Below, in pieces: positions 22,885-58,866 of a stretch of 64,000 bases of DNA; positions within the stretch are counted from its first letter, which is position 1, and each line of letters starts with the position of its first letter. The translations under genes were made by a program, and so were the position numbers. This stretch comes from Norana najaformis (Eukaryota > Annelida > Clitellata > Crassiclitellata > Hormogastridae). The notes under the pieces are model-generated. The model did no database searches and had not been told where the DNA came from. It saw nothing but the letters and a program-made list of their open reading frames with translations. The stretch covers positions 11,090,607 to 11,154,606 of the forward strand of contig OZ029916.1 in the NCBI GenBank assembly GCA_964023275.1, written 5' to 3'.

Positions 22885-22995
22885 TATGCATGTATGACGT
22901 ATGTATGTATGACATATGTATGCATGTGTATGTGTGTGCGTGTATCTGCTACAGTGGCATATATGGCACTTATTATGCATGTGTATGTCAGTGTA
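22885..22995. repeat. Degenerate TATG/TGTATG microsatellite
   Basis: Repeated ATGTATG units with TGTGTG patches. Confidence 0.75.
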
Positions 22996-23043
22996 AGGTG
23001 CAGTTCCTCTTTTTCTATGATGAACACATAATTTACCAACAGT

Positions 23044-23240
23044 CAGTGTTGTCCGTTACTGCATTACTTGTAATGCATTACTTGTAATGCATTACTTGTA
23101 ATGCATTACTTGTAATGCATTACTGTAACTATCTATTATTTTTGGTAACTATTGTTGTAACTTTAAAAAGTAACAGATTACTTTTACGTGGTAATGATAA
23201 CAGAAAAATTAGTTATTTTGCATTCCTTTAAAATTATGAA
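23044..23240. mobile_element. hAT-like transposon end
   Basis: CAGTGTTGTCCGTTACTGCA opens the element, as in the CAGTGTTG-starting termini of many hAT transposons. It is followed by a 14-bp tandem repeat (GCATTACTTGTAAT, ~4-5 units, to 23122) and GTAAC/GTTAC-rich subterminal sequence. No transposase frame is visible. Confidence 0.6.
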
Positions 23241-24829
23241 ATTTTGGAATTTGTTAGCATCACTTGGTCAGTTGGTCAGTTGGCTTTGATTTTTGTTCAG
23301 TGTGAAAATTCAAGTAAAAAAATGCTTTTGATATTTGGCAGGGAAAACTGATACAAATATTTAGGGAAAATGCAAACTTTGTTTGCTTTTGCCAAAATTT
23401 CTAAGTAGGGCAGTTAACACCATGTCCGATTTGAAAAACACGTTGAGTACGTGTGTACGCCTGATATTCGCTCACCCGTTTAAACATATCTACATTCTCA
23501 GGGCTGTTAGGAAATGTAGAGATAGCATGAAGTCTAGATTTTCATTACATTTCTTAGGAATTGTATTGTTCCAGTTTTAAAATGCATCTTAAGTTAAGTA
23601 CTATTATTTTCACCAAGTAGCGGTTTGCATTTTTTTAAGGAAAGTGGCAACTTTAGGTTATTTCATCAGCTTTTATTATTGGTTGAATTAATGACATGAA
23701 AAGTAAAATTTAATAAAAAAAACATGAGTTGTAACAAAGTAAGATTATAGTAAAAGCAGCATGTGTGCTTGTTCTAATTTTTAGTTGCTCATGATTTTTT
23801 ATGATTGTTGACAAAGTTAAATTTTGAATTCCGTTTGCTTTGCAAACTTAAGTTTTTGATTCTTTACTTATATCAACTTCAATAACAGTTTCATTTATAA
23901 AACCTGTGAAAGAGCATTCTGGTTTCAACTTTTCTCAGCAACGCTATTAGACCTATTAGTTGTCAAATTTAATGCTAAATAAAACCAAACTACTCCTTAA
24001 TAATGAAATATTCTATCCTGTTTTTGAAGTCCTCGCTTACCCGGGGTTTTCTTAACTACCCATGCACGACCTTTAGCTTCTGTTTGTGACATAGTGCACT
24101 CTGCAATCTCTTAGCTACTATTAGCTACTTGGTGTACTCTGTGACCTCTTGGCTACCTGGCAACCTCTTAGCTACCCAGTGACCTTGCTTAGCTACTTGT
24201 AGCTAGCTGATCTTAGCTACTTGGCCCAGTCCCAATTGTCATTAGTTGAGTTCCTGACACCTACCAACGAAATAAATCGCTATTTGCGTTATCAAAAGGT
24301 TTTTGGATTGCATTTTCTTCCATGGGACCAAAAAATTTTTAATGTTAAGCGATATTTTTGTGTTATCCATTTCATGATAAAGGAACTAATTTACATTGAA
24401 AAGCACTGATGCTGAATCAGACTAAGCGTCCTTTTCATGTTAACCAATATTTTATATTAAGTGTTTTCATGTTAAGTGTTTTCCACTGTGCTTTATATTT
24501 ATTATTGTTTATTTCCATGCTGTAATTTCTTGTGGTGGTCGTTAAGTAAAATTTGATGTTATCTAATTTAACACTTATAATTAGCTTTACTAAGAGCTTT
24601 TACTAAGACATCTAGATCTAAAGTCAAACATCGGCTAAAAAAACAAGATTATTCAAAGTTCATCTGTATGCTCAGTACTAATAGTGCCAAAAGTCTGTTC
24701 AGTGTGCGTGCATATAAAACATCACAGTTCTATAGCACATTACTACATGACAGTAGCATAGCACTTTGATACACAACAGTTATATAGTGCATTGATATGT
24801 GACACCTCAGCTTTTTTAAACTAGCATCT
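23241..24829. other. No recognised gene; degenerate TTAGCTAC repeats at 24109-24225
   Basis: A+T-rich. A loose tandem array of TTAGCTACT/TGG-type units occupies about 24109-24225. Nothing coding recognised. Confidence 0.4.
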
Positions 24830-25300
24830 GTGGCTCAGCTTGGTCCTGGAATTGTATTCTGGTTTAGACAAGCCTGCTGCTATTTGTTAGATGCTGTTCG
24901 ATTATTCCGTAGTGCCAAGGCAGATGTAGAGTCGTACGGTGGTGCAACAGTTGATGTGGATGCTGGATATTCTGCTGATGCTCATTTGGTGCCAATGCCA
25001 AGGATGAAAGATCCTATGTGTGGTTCACCAGCTGATGCTGGAGGATCAACAAGATCATCTGTGAGCAGCCATGTGTTGATCATTCGGTCTTACATAGCAA
25101 TGTTCTTATCTGTACCATTCTCCTTCATCTGTTTCAGAAGTTTCTTAACAGTCTGTATAAGACTCTTAGATTGTCCATTTGACTGTGGATTATGTGGACT
25201 GGTTGTCATTACTACAAAGTTCTGTTCTGAGAACTTCTTCATTGTGCCGATCCTTGGCCAACGGCACAAACTGAGTGATTGAATGACTGAGATTCAAAAT
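24830..25300 (-). mobile_element. LTR-retroelement integrase fossil (Ty3/gypsy-like)
   Basis: The minus strand carries the conserved SPHNPQSNGQ block of the integrase core, with its usual downstream stretch (QTVKKLLKQ). Broken, with several breaks; no LTRs recognised. Probably old. It lies on the strand opposite to the fossil at 25620. Confidence 0.65.
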
Positions 25301-25619
25301 TCAACAGACAACTACAGTGATGCGTGAGGGCCAATTTACCAGAATTCAAGTTATGTTGGTGATCGTTGGTGTGAGTAGAATCATCCGAAGATCTCGTTGT
25401 TGGCAACAAGAAGGGTTATCGTAAAGGAAATCAACTTGGAACAGCTGATGAAGAGAAGATCTGTGTGGAAGACCATGGATGAAAATACATGCACTGTATT
25501 TTACAAATATAATGATAACTTGATTAGCATTTGCACTTAAGTGTTCTTTTTGCTTATGGTATAAAGAATTAAGTGCTTACATTGCAAAAATTTATCACTG
25601 CCGGAGTTTAGTTAATAGT

Positions 25620-27260
25620 TAAGTAAGAAAGATGGAGCTATTGTTGGCAGAAAACAGGCAGAAATAAAGAAGCTGGGCACGGAGCATCTGAGGCACGCCT
25701 TGCTTAGATACAGCTGGAAGGTGGAAGAGGTAAAAGAATGGAGTCAACAAGCATTATTACAAACGGTAGCAAAAGAGTGGTTGATTGAGGAAGCAGCAGA
25801 AGCTGGTGCTGTGGGACATTCAGAAAGGGAGCCAGTTGAGAAACTACGGAAGCAATGCTGCAAGTAATGGAAGTGCAGAGGGAACAAATGGAAATAGAAA
25901 GGAAAGAAAAGTTAGAAGAAGCCAGGAGAGAAAGGAAAGACAGAGCAGAAGCCGAACAACGATGGTTAGTGCAAGCCGAGGCAGCTGAACAAAGAAGGAT
26001 GGAACAAGTGACAGAGCTAGAGAAAACGAGGTGAGCTGAACTGCAATTGCAGTACAGCAGCTTGAAGCCAGATTAGAGTTTCAAACAACAAATTGAGATA
26101 AAAAACAGCAAATGGAGCTACAAGTATAAGAGTGCATAGAAGTTGAGAAGAAGAGACTTAAAATGAAAGAGATGCAAGAAAGATGACAGTAGACTGAGAG
26201 GAGTGGAGAAGGCAGATGGAGATGACGAAAGTGAAGTTGGAGCAAGAAGAGAGAATAACAATAGAAGAAAAAGAGATGATGCAGCAGAGAAATTGTACGA
26301 CAGGATAGTCGCAGATCATTTGAAAGAATCAGTGCTATCAGGACCTTTGCAATTTTGTTATCCAAGGAGTGAATGAAGTGTTTCCCCATGGATATAATTG
26401 CAAACTTAGTGGATATCCATATGAACATTTGCATTGGATTTGTTATTCCACATAAAACTGGTTATGAGAAAATGCAAAAACTGAGTAGTACCAGTTACCA
26501 GCAGAGCTATATGAATAAGTAGATGCAGGAATGTAATCAGTGTGAGGAAGGAAGATTGTTCTGAACGAACGAGGACAAAGAGTTTTGAAACCGTGATTGT
26601 GTTTTACCCAACTTCCATATATAAACTGATGTCTTGTTGGCACGGACCATGTAATGTTTTTACAGGAATGGTTGAAATACTCAAATATGATAGACATTGG
26701 TGATGGTAAGAAAATTGTTCAAGTCATTCAGATTCGGAAGAATATTACGCGTTCTTTGGTATGTAGTTTAATTGCCGATGATGACAATAATTTTGGAGAA
26801 ATATGTGAATTACTGATTGAGTCTGAAGCAGAATGTAACCTGTGGAGTTAGATTATGAACTGATAAAACGTTTGACCTGAGTCAGCAGAAACAATTAGTG
26901 ATTTGTCACCAAATTATGTGCTGTAGACCATTTTCTGATAAACCTGGTTTGTGTACTGTAGTTGTTGAACTTGAAATTCTGTTACAACTTGATTTTAAGG
27001 AGATAGAGTTTACTGCTACAGGGTACCTTTGATTTATCAACCTGAGGTAGAATGTCAGATAGACGAACTTGTAAAAGCAGGGATCGTTAAACTGTCGATC
27101 AGTTGCATGGCTAGTCCGTTGGTCATTTGCTAAAAAGAAAGATGGTAGCTTGCAACTTGTTTGTGATTATTGTTAGTTACATTAACAGTTTTAATATTTA
27201 GTGTCAGCTTCCAATGTCTGTGCTTTCTGAAGTTTTAAACAAGATCGGAAAGTCAAAATT
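25620..27260 (+). mobile_element. Ty3/gypsy-like LTR-retroelement fossil (Gag-like to RT)
   Basis: A long charged, Glu/Arg-rich Gag-like stretch (25640-26300) is followed by SDKPGLCTVVE (about 26930-26965) and then the RT entry motifs QIDELVKAGIV and KKDGSLQLVCDY (27055-27170), in the usual Ty3/gypsy order. Clearly broken, with many breaks, and no flanking LTRs recognised; old. Confidence 0.7.
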
Positions 27261-27704
27261 TATACCTTTAGTTTACCGTAGAAGTGCTTACTGGACACGT
27301 GAACCTTTGTATGGGTGATGATTGTTCTGCTGCTGGTCCGAGCCATGCGTGCTTTTAGTGAATGTGGGCTAAAAACCAGCTTCTTGGTGTTGTTCATGAC
27401 ATAAGTTGCTTTTGAAGCAACATAAGACAAATGGGAACAGCACCTGAATAAAGATTTTGTTTGGGTCAACCTGGGAATGTTTCTGCCACCTTTTCCGCTC
27501 TTTGTTACTGGACTTATATGTAGAAACTTCATTTCAGGTTTTTAATGATGCTTTTAATGTTGCTGAACCAGAATTAAAAAGAATATTTCTCAGTAATGAA
27601 GGAAAGTAATATGATAGTATAATTAAGTAAAAGTTTTTTGTACTTTTACTTGTAACAAAGTACAAAAGAACACAATATTTTTATTTGTAATGAAGTAATA
27701 TTTT
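27261..27704. other. No recognised gene; GTAA/TTAC-rich end
   Basis: 27590-27704 is rich in TTACTTTTACTTGTAAC-like words, like the hAT-type end at 28795, and may be part of that element split by the LINE at 27705. Confidence 0.35.
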
Positions 27705-27925
27705 AATAATAATAATAATAATAATAATAAGACAATTTATATAGCGCCGTAGCACAGCCGAGGCCGAAGAAAAGGGCGCTGTACAAGGGTTCAAAAATCA
27801 ACTGCAGTCATAAGATATCCTAAAAAGATGTGTCTTGAGTTGTGACTTGAATGTGTCCAGCGATGGGGCATTCGTCACATTCTCAGGAAGACTGTTCCAC
27901 ACAGTGGGTCGGTTTTGCAGTACAT
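27705..27925 (-). mobile_element. L2/CR1-type LINE 3' end
   Basis: Starts with an AAT-type tail (27705-27731), then the TTTATATAGCGCCGTAGCAC signature shared with 15655 and 18900, and a short piece of the ORF2 carboxy end. Very short copy. Confidence 0.85.
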
Positions 27926-28417
27926 TTACTTAGTTACAAGTGACCATTATTTGTTACTTTTATACATGTAGCATTAACATTTTAACAATGTTAGATCAAA
28001 CAGATGAATGCTCACAAATGGGGCATGATGATCAAGTAACAACCGAAGTGGAGAGCATACTTAAAGCAGACTGACATTGACAGTGACATTACACTGAGTA
28101 GGCCTACATAGTGGTTTATACCATCCAACCAGTCATGGGGGGAGGTACTTTAGGGTATGTGTTTGTGTAGGCAGTGGATAGATTGCGAGTAACTAAGGAG
28201 CACAGAGCTCTTGTACAAAGCCCTTTTTAGAATATCCTTAACTTCTATGCTCTGTTTACGATCAGAGTATATTCATATATGGAACCCATCAGCATTGGTA
28301 TCTGGAGGTCAGTATTACCATTTGACCCTGTCATAGGCTGAGAGAAACAGTTGGCCTGGGAGGAACAGAAACATGGGACAGAAAAGAGACTGAGTTAGGC
28401 AGCCCTACTGTTGATCG
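27926..28417. other. No recognised gene
   Basis: Between two LINE ends; nothing else seen. Confidence 0.4.
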
Positions 28418-28690
28418 TAATTGTAATCCCGAGATTTATACAGCATCCAATGAAAGCCACGTCGTGGAGACCAGCTCATTCGCAGGCACTCTTTCACAAC
28501 AAAATCGATAGGCAAAAGTGTTCGGTTCCAGGTTAAGATCCAAGAGTCAGGAAGAGACACAGCATGGCAGCTATGGTGGGTGATGTTTGGGATTGGAGCA
28601 GAAAGAGGGATAAGAGGAAGAAGGGGAGTCAGGATAGGATGTGTGAAAGAGGAATGTTTTCAATTTTGAGTGAAAGGCCAAAGCAGAATG
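28418..28690 (-). mobile_element. LINE 3' end ('GATTAC-tail' family)
   Basis: Close copy of 5098-5390, including the shared 3' coding piece and ending at the same internal position. Confidence 0.75.
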
Positions 28691-28717
28691 ATGAAGCTGT
28701 ACTAAGGTGATAAGGAG

Positions 28718-28800
28718 TTGACATGGTGGCTGACACATCTGCTTTTACCCATTGACATGGGTTTAAATTCCAGTCTGCCGTCTGCAATTACGGTAGATAC
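28718..28800 (+). repeat. tRNA-like sequence, possible SINE head
   Basis: B-box-like GGTTTAAATTCC and a weak A box (TGGTGGCTGACAC) ~35 bases before it. Weak evidence. Confidence 0.3.
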
Positions 28801-28974
28801 ACACACTTGGTACTTTTACATTTTACATACTTTAAAAGTATAAATTAGAGGAATATTTGTTTAGTTTTTTACCTAAATAAAATTATTGATGATTACTTTC
28901 AATTTTACTTAAGTTTATAACAGTTAGGTTTACTTTTACCTAAGTACTTTGGCCAAGTATTTTGAACAACACTG
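28795..28974. mobile_element. hAT-like transposon end (inverted relative to 23044)
   Basis: Ends in GAACAACACTG at 28974, the inverse of a CAGTGTTGTTC terminus, after TTACTTTTACCTAAGTACTT-type subterminal repeats. The 8-bp flanks do not match those of 23044, so the two ends may belong to different elements. Confidence 0.55.
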
Positions 28975-29220
28975 GTTAAACAATATCACTTTTTCTTGCA
29001 GCTGGAACTGGATGAGTGCACTTGAGCAAAAGAAACTTCATTCATTTTACTGTTAATGATATGAAGCGATGTTGTCTCAAACACTTTAAAAAAGACTTTT
29101 ATGCCAGACCTTCTGAGTTTCGTGCCTCCAGGGTATTCCAGATTACTGTAATGACAAAGGTTACAGATACTAGCTATAGTGTGAGAAGGTTTAGTTGGTA
29201 GCTAACTTCATTTGGCCATC

Positions 29221-53364
<24,144 letters not shown>

Positions 53365-55464
53365 TTGACTAGTGCTACCACAGTTTATTAACTGCTACTC
53401 AGTAATTAGCTGTTATTGACTGCAGTTAGCTTGCCATTTTGTGCAAAGTCATAAACTATAATCCCATCTTTTGAAATGTGCATATTTGCCGTAACTCAGG
53501 CAAGAGCAGAGTGGAATCATAAACGAAACAGAAAAATGCTGAAGAGCAGTTGTATAACTGATGGTTCAATGCAATCAGAGGACCCTGTTCTTGTGTCTCA
53601 AGTTCTGATCTGCATCCTTTTATGGTCTTTTGATTTGACATTTTTAGTTTTGCAATCTCATTTTTTGCCGCTTTGTAAATTGTTGGTCCTTGAAATGTTT
53701 TAGCTGCTTTTGTTTTATTTACGCATAGTGCCTATATCTGCTTATTTTCTGTGGGTCTAAGTGGTCGTTGGTAAAAGATGGGCTGACCAGTATCCAGTAG
53801 GAGAGATCAAGAAAATGACGAATCACAGGGTGTTTAGCAGAACAGAATTGTATTAACAGCCATTTGCTTCTGTATGGGAAACAGTGTATTCCCAGTGGTG
53901 CCCTCAGAAACACCCACTTATGTGTACATTCTCTTGGCCTGTTTTGCTGTCTTACTATTTTGCTCAGACTTGCTCACAGTCCAAACGTGTAGACCTTTTT
54001 TGTCTGGGATACCTCATTTCACAGCAGTTAGTGTACGGATGCACCTTTCTTCTTCCTCAGTACTTTCAGAATGGCCAAAAAATTGTGTTTAAGACAAAAA
54101 GATTAAAAACACAAATTATGTGCCAGACTAAACTTTTTACTTATTCTCAAATTTTGTGTATCACTCAAAAGAAAAACACAAGGCCATTTCGAAGGCTTTG
54201 CAAAAGTTGAACAAACTGAAATTCCGTGCAAAATATTTGCATACAAATTTGATCTAATATTTTGCATCTCAGATATCTGTTTTAAAAATTGCTTTTTAAT
54301 AGTTCAGAGTATGTCCAATGCTACTATAAGAATCATTATTAAGTTTTTTTAACTTTAAAAACATTACATTTAGGTTAAAATGCAAAGTTTTTAAAATATA
54401 ACAGAACATTCACATGTTGAATCATTTACATAGTTTATAGCTCATCTGATAGAAATGTTGGTTTGTACAAGGTCAATTTTTGTAATTTTAAAATCCCTAA
54501 AATAAATGTTACTTTTATTTTTAAAAACTGAAAAATTGTTAATAAAATGTGAAATCAAAATCTCTTGGCCGATTTTTGTGTTTAAATGTTCTAAATACAG
54601 AGAAAATTGGGCACTATTTAAAATTCTCAAATTTAAACATTAATTTTATGTTGGGCAAAAAATTAAAAACTTGTTTTAAAATTTCAACATGTTTATTGCC
54701 ATGAACAGCTTGCAAGCGTGATACCTTGGCCAAGAATCAAGATATTAATGTTCAAATTCTTTGCAAACACACTTTTGCAAGATTAATTAGAACAAATAAA
54801 AGTTGAAAGCAAGAGCAGTTTGAAGACTGATTATGCTTTCAGTATAATGTTAATATACAAGCAATCAGTTGTGTGTACTGATGACGTCACTGATGACGTC
54901 TGGATGCACAATCAATTCAGTTAAAATTTCTTTCACTAATTACACTCTGCAATGCCACCAACGTGCTCATGTTTTTCACCTCCACCATACAACCACTTCA
55001 CTCTTGTTGTGGCAACCGAATCTTGTTCTTCACACATTGGCTATCTCTGGACCTCTGACATGACACAATTGCTGATTAGTAGGGTCCAACCTAATTCACA
55101 GAAAAAACATGTGAATTACACGGTTTTTCTCTGAACAACTCAAATTTCATGGAAATTTCACATAAAGTTTAAATGTCCCACATTTGACACAGTATTTGTT
55201 ACATGACATACATGAAATGAAATAGCCAAGGCAAGATACATTACAGCAGTTTAAAATATTGCTAATCAGGTTATGCAGCTGACAGGCTATGTTTGTCAGC
55301 TAGCACTCAGTGACCGTCACAGCTTCATGTCATCACTCACTCAGCAGCAAACAACAGGGTACTGCACAGTCTTTTTGAAATTCTTAGTGATAAGGATCTC
55401 ATTCGTCAAGTTAGTCTCAGAGAAATTGATAAAACACTATGAAAATTCCAAAATCACAGCATTT
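53365..55464 (+). other. Sytl 3' flank
   Basis: Presumed 3' UTR and intergenic DNA, very A+T-rich at 54200-54700. AATAAA hexamers occur near 54501 and 54541. Two CRE-like sites lie at 54882-54901. Confidence 0.5.
54882..54901. promoter_or_regulatory. Tandem CRE-like sites
   Basis: TGACGTCA (54882-54889) and TGACGTCT (54894-54901), 12 bp apart in a short direct repeat. CREB/ATF-type consensus; function not shown. Confidence 0.4.
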
Positions 55465-55671
55465 CACTCTAACCAATCAGCTGCTGTGTCCCACAATAGT
55501 GCAATAACTTCCATGCTGCATTTTATCTTAGAAGACAGCTATACCTAATATCTTAATACTGCATCTTTGGCAATGTTACCTGTTTAATTGATAATTCTGC
55601 TTTTACCCAGCTGCAGTTGGGCAACCAGGCAAGGAATGGATGGATGCAACAGAGAATGAAGTGTCACTGTG
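55465..55671 (+). pseudogene. Duplicated Sytl terminal exon start with splice acceptor
   Basis: 207 bases matching 53088-53294 without net length change: SINE head, intron 3' end, acceptor ACCCAG (ending 55610) and the first 60 coding bases. At the duplication edge the frame reads EVSL then TGA (55670-55672). It could act as an alternative last exon that truncates C2B after EVSL, or be an inert duplicate. Confidence 0.8.
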
Positions 55672-55887
55672 AACATTTTACGGAATTTCTGCCAATACAA
55701 GGAACGGTCACAATTACACAGTCTGTGTCATGACTGTGTAATCATGAATTAGATTGGGCCCTACTCATGCCAGTGCAGTGCAGATAACCATTCTTAAGGT
55801 TTGGAAAGTATTCATCTTTGTGGTTTTACACGTGTCACTTGTATTCTACTGCTGTTAATACTTGTTCTTAAACAGTTTAATAGATAC

Positions 55888-55990
55888 AGTATTATTATTA
55901 TTTCTTCATTTATTAAGTGCCATCATCAAACAACTTGGCGTCAATCAATGGCACTGAGCAGTTATGTAGTCCCGTGGAGAGAAAAGGATA
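55888..55990 (-). mobile_element. tRNA-derived SINE, family B, truncated
   Basis: ATT tail and the body block GGCGTCAATCAATGGCACTG; the head is lost. Confidence 0.6.
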
Positions 55991-56583
55991 GAAACCAGTA
56001 AATAGAAAGACCACAGTGTAGTAAGAAAAGGAAAAGAGAAAAAGGAACAAGAAAGAGGCAATAACAGCCTTAGGAAGAAAAATGACAGGAAGCACTTACA
56101 CTTGGTTTTCGAATTGACCGTGTAATCTCCTTTATAGTCCCATATTGTGTTCTTTGATTGTCTTTGCCCAAAAACAACTGCCTGTGAATATGGAATTAGT
56201 GGAATTGATTGTTGGTTTATACCTGCAAATCATCTTTGTCAACTTTATTCAACCAGACAGCATCACTCATAGAACATCTCTCTTCATTCTAACCTTGCTC
56301 ATTGACATAGTGATTTCTGCAGTTGGGCAAGATCTTATTGCCTTTGATTAGAATTGCCTTTGATTAGAATTGTTCCCAACAACGGACCTCAGTGTTTTAT
56401 ATTTTGAATTTAGTTATGCAGAAAATATATGTTTTATTTGCATACTGAAAATCATAAATTTATAAAGTTTATTTGCTTGAACAGTTAATTTGGCAGTGTT
56501 TCTTTTCTAAAACGTAACATTTCTTTGTCGTCTCCATTTGTCTGTATGCTGTCATGAAAGGCTGAATTGCCTGGTTTTACTGC

Positions 56584-56721
56584 TGAGTCAATGCAAGCAG
56601 TGAAGTTAAAATGTACTCAGTGCGGACTGAGCCAACACTCTTCAACCAAATCGCTGTGAGGCAGTTGAGTCACCATAACAGACACTGAGTGAGGCAGTTG
56701 AGTCACCATAACAGACAATGA
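56584..56721. promoter_or_regulatory. AP-1-like sites in a 33-bp tandem duplication
   Basis: TGAGTCA at 56584-56590, 56666-56672 and 56699-56705. The last two lie in consecutive 33-bp repeats (56656-56688, 56689-56721) differing at one base. Confidence 0.4.
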
Positions 56722-56984
56722 ACCTGCCCGTAGCGTTAGGCAACATTAATCTCAGTTTATTGCCAAATCAGCCATAGAGAGCTCACAACAGTTAATAAAT
56801 AAAATTGGTCCATGCCTGCCTGTGTTACCGTTGCACACGCAGATGTAATTATTTCTAGAAATAAACCTGTGAGCTAAATCAGATTCAGTTATTTTCCAAA
56901 TCCAACACTGCATGCAGTGATGTTTATGATCGAAGCCTTGAGCCGAGGCCAACACCTAGAAAGTTTTAATTTTTCTAAATAAAA

Positions 56985-57420
56985 ATGGCAAAAATAATAA
57001 AGTTCACTGACAGTGAACTCCACTGGCTTCCAATCCGAGAACTCATCCAGTTTAAAATTCTGGCCCTTGTGCGCAGCTGCCTTGTTGGCAGTGCACCTAT
57101 TTATCTAATGGAACTCTGTGTCCCTGTTTCTTCTGTCCCTGGCCGCCTACTGCTGCGATCGGCAGTCCAGGGAGACCTGGTAGTTCCTATGGCTCGCACT
57201 ACTACTGCACAGCGCCGCAGCTTCGCAGTCGTTGGCCCTGCCTCATGGAACAACCTGCCTGGTGACCTTAGGCGGGAATTCCTCTCTCTTCCTCCCTCTC
57301 ATTTCCGCAAGCGTTTGAAGACCGTGTTATTCCCCTTTAGTCATGGGAAATTGGGCCGGGAGCCCCTCTGATGAGTTTAACCTTGAAGTGGCGCTTTATA
57401 AGTTTTGATTACGATAGTGA
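56985..57420 (+). mobile_element. L2/CR1-type LINE, carboxy-terminal end
   Basis: Encodes LHWLPIRELIQFKILALV, RRSFAVVGPASWNNLPGDLR and RLKTVLF, ending near GGCGCTTTATAAGTTTTGAT. An open frame of ~125 codons suggests a fairly recent 5'-truncated copy. Confidence 0.88.
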
Positions 57421-57482
57421 TGAGCACTGTTAAAAATAAATTTAACTTTTCTCTGTGTAGTAACTTATTCAAAGCCATCCAC

Positions 57483-58045
57483 AAAGTTTTTGGTGATGTA
57501 GAACTTTCAACAATTAAATTAGTTAAATATTCTGATTTTGCGGATGAAACAAGTTTGCACAGTTGTTTAAACCTACTGAGATCTGAGGGAAGTTGAGAGT
57601 GGTGCCACTAATGCTCTAACTGACTTCTGCGACGCCTAGAATCGGAAATGGCAGAGTTGAACCAAGGCAGTGGTGCGCGCTCTACTATTAGTTCTAAAAG
57701 GAATTTGTCTGTCAAGAAGATGGAAGAGAATTTGGAAATGGGCTGGATGAGTTCCAGTGGAAGAGCTAGTTTATGGTTTCCAGAGAAGGTGGGGGCTAAA
57801 GGATCGGAAGGGAACTAATGAAGAGTAACATCTCTTTTTAGCAGCAGCAGCAAGAAGTTGATGATATTTATTTGTGGCTGATTTAAGGGCAGAGAGAAGA
57901 TGAGGATTGCAGATGCATTTGAAAGCACGTTCAAGGCGTTGCTGGAAAGATTTGAACGTCTGGAGATAGGAACTGTACCAAAGATTTTCAGTGCTGGAAT
58001 TAATAATAATTGGTGCATGTTTGTCAAGAATCAGCACTGTCCCAA
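57483..58045 (-). mobile_element. LINE endonuclease-RT linker region
   Basis: Minus strand reads LILDKHAPI, WYSSYLQTFKSFQQRLERAF and ATNKYHQLLAAAAKKRCYSS, the linker between endonuclease and RT in CR1/L2-type ORF2. 57483-57718 matches 2798-3043. Confidence 0.7.
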
Positions 58046-58858
58046 TATGTTTGTTGCTAGCCGGACTGTTCTCACTATATTAGGTCTAAAGCTACTGACA
58101 GCAAAATTGTTTCCAGTCGACGTCAACGGCCTCTGATGTCATAAGATGTTAAATGTTGGAAACTGGCCAGTGGCGGGTCGGTGTAACCGACATCCAACCG
58201 ACATCGCGATATTCGGAAAAACTGAAATCAACATGTAGAGAAAAATACCGAAAATAGATAATACCGACTTCAAAACAACGATACCGACTCACCTAGAGTA
58301 TTATTTAATAGCCTGCGTTAAGGACCAGATATAAACAAAACAACAGAATAAACAATATAAAATAAACAACTGATGAATAAGAAAGAAAAACTTATAAATG
58401 ATATTGTAAAGGTATGGCAGAGAGCTAAAACCGAAAAACAATTCTTTGGATTCTATTAATTTCTGAGGTTCCGATATGATCATTTGCTCTCGAGATTACG
58501 ATGTATACCAGTTTATATAAAAGCAGACCAGGCAACAGGATTTTCGTCTCCCATGTTTTAATGTTAGATTATGTTGTTGAAGAATTGGTCTTGGATGTCT
58601 TTGTTAAATATTTTAGTCTTGACGCTTAGATGATTTTTATAAGCATTGGATTAAGAATACGTAGTTTACGATTACTATCATTCACTGCTTCAACTCCGTA
58701 AATATCTATAATCTTTGTTACCGTCCATGTTCAACCATCTTTTGTAATTTTAGAGTTGTCGAGAGTTCAAGAGAATTTCAGTTTAAGTTATTTGTATCAG
58801 CGTCTCGGATTTTTAACCAGGAATTGTAGCAACAGAATACTGAATTGAAATATTGAAA
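58046..58858 (+). other. SNRPC upstream region
   Basis: 58110-58150 resembles the end of the 14373 repeat; 58180-58290 has several ATACCGAC-like words. The promoter should lie just left of 58859, but no TATA box or initiator is clear. Confidence 0.4.
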
Positions 58859-58866
58859 ATGCCGAA
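58859..58866 (+). CDS. SNRPC: SNRPC exon 1: eight coding bases
   Basis: ATGCCGAA followed by donor GTAAGC. Gives M-P and the first two bases of K3. The phase matches exon 2 exactly. Confidence 0.88.

Larger units (their letters stand above)
55672..56984. other. Intergenic, with SINE piece and AP-1-like cluster
   Basis: A family-B SINE fragment lies at 55888-55990 and three TGAGTCA sites at 56584-56705. No gene recognised. Confidence 0.5.
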
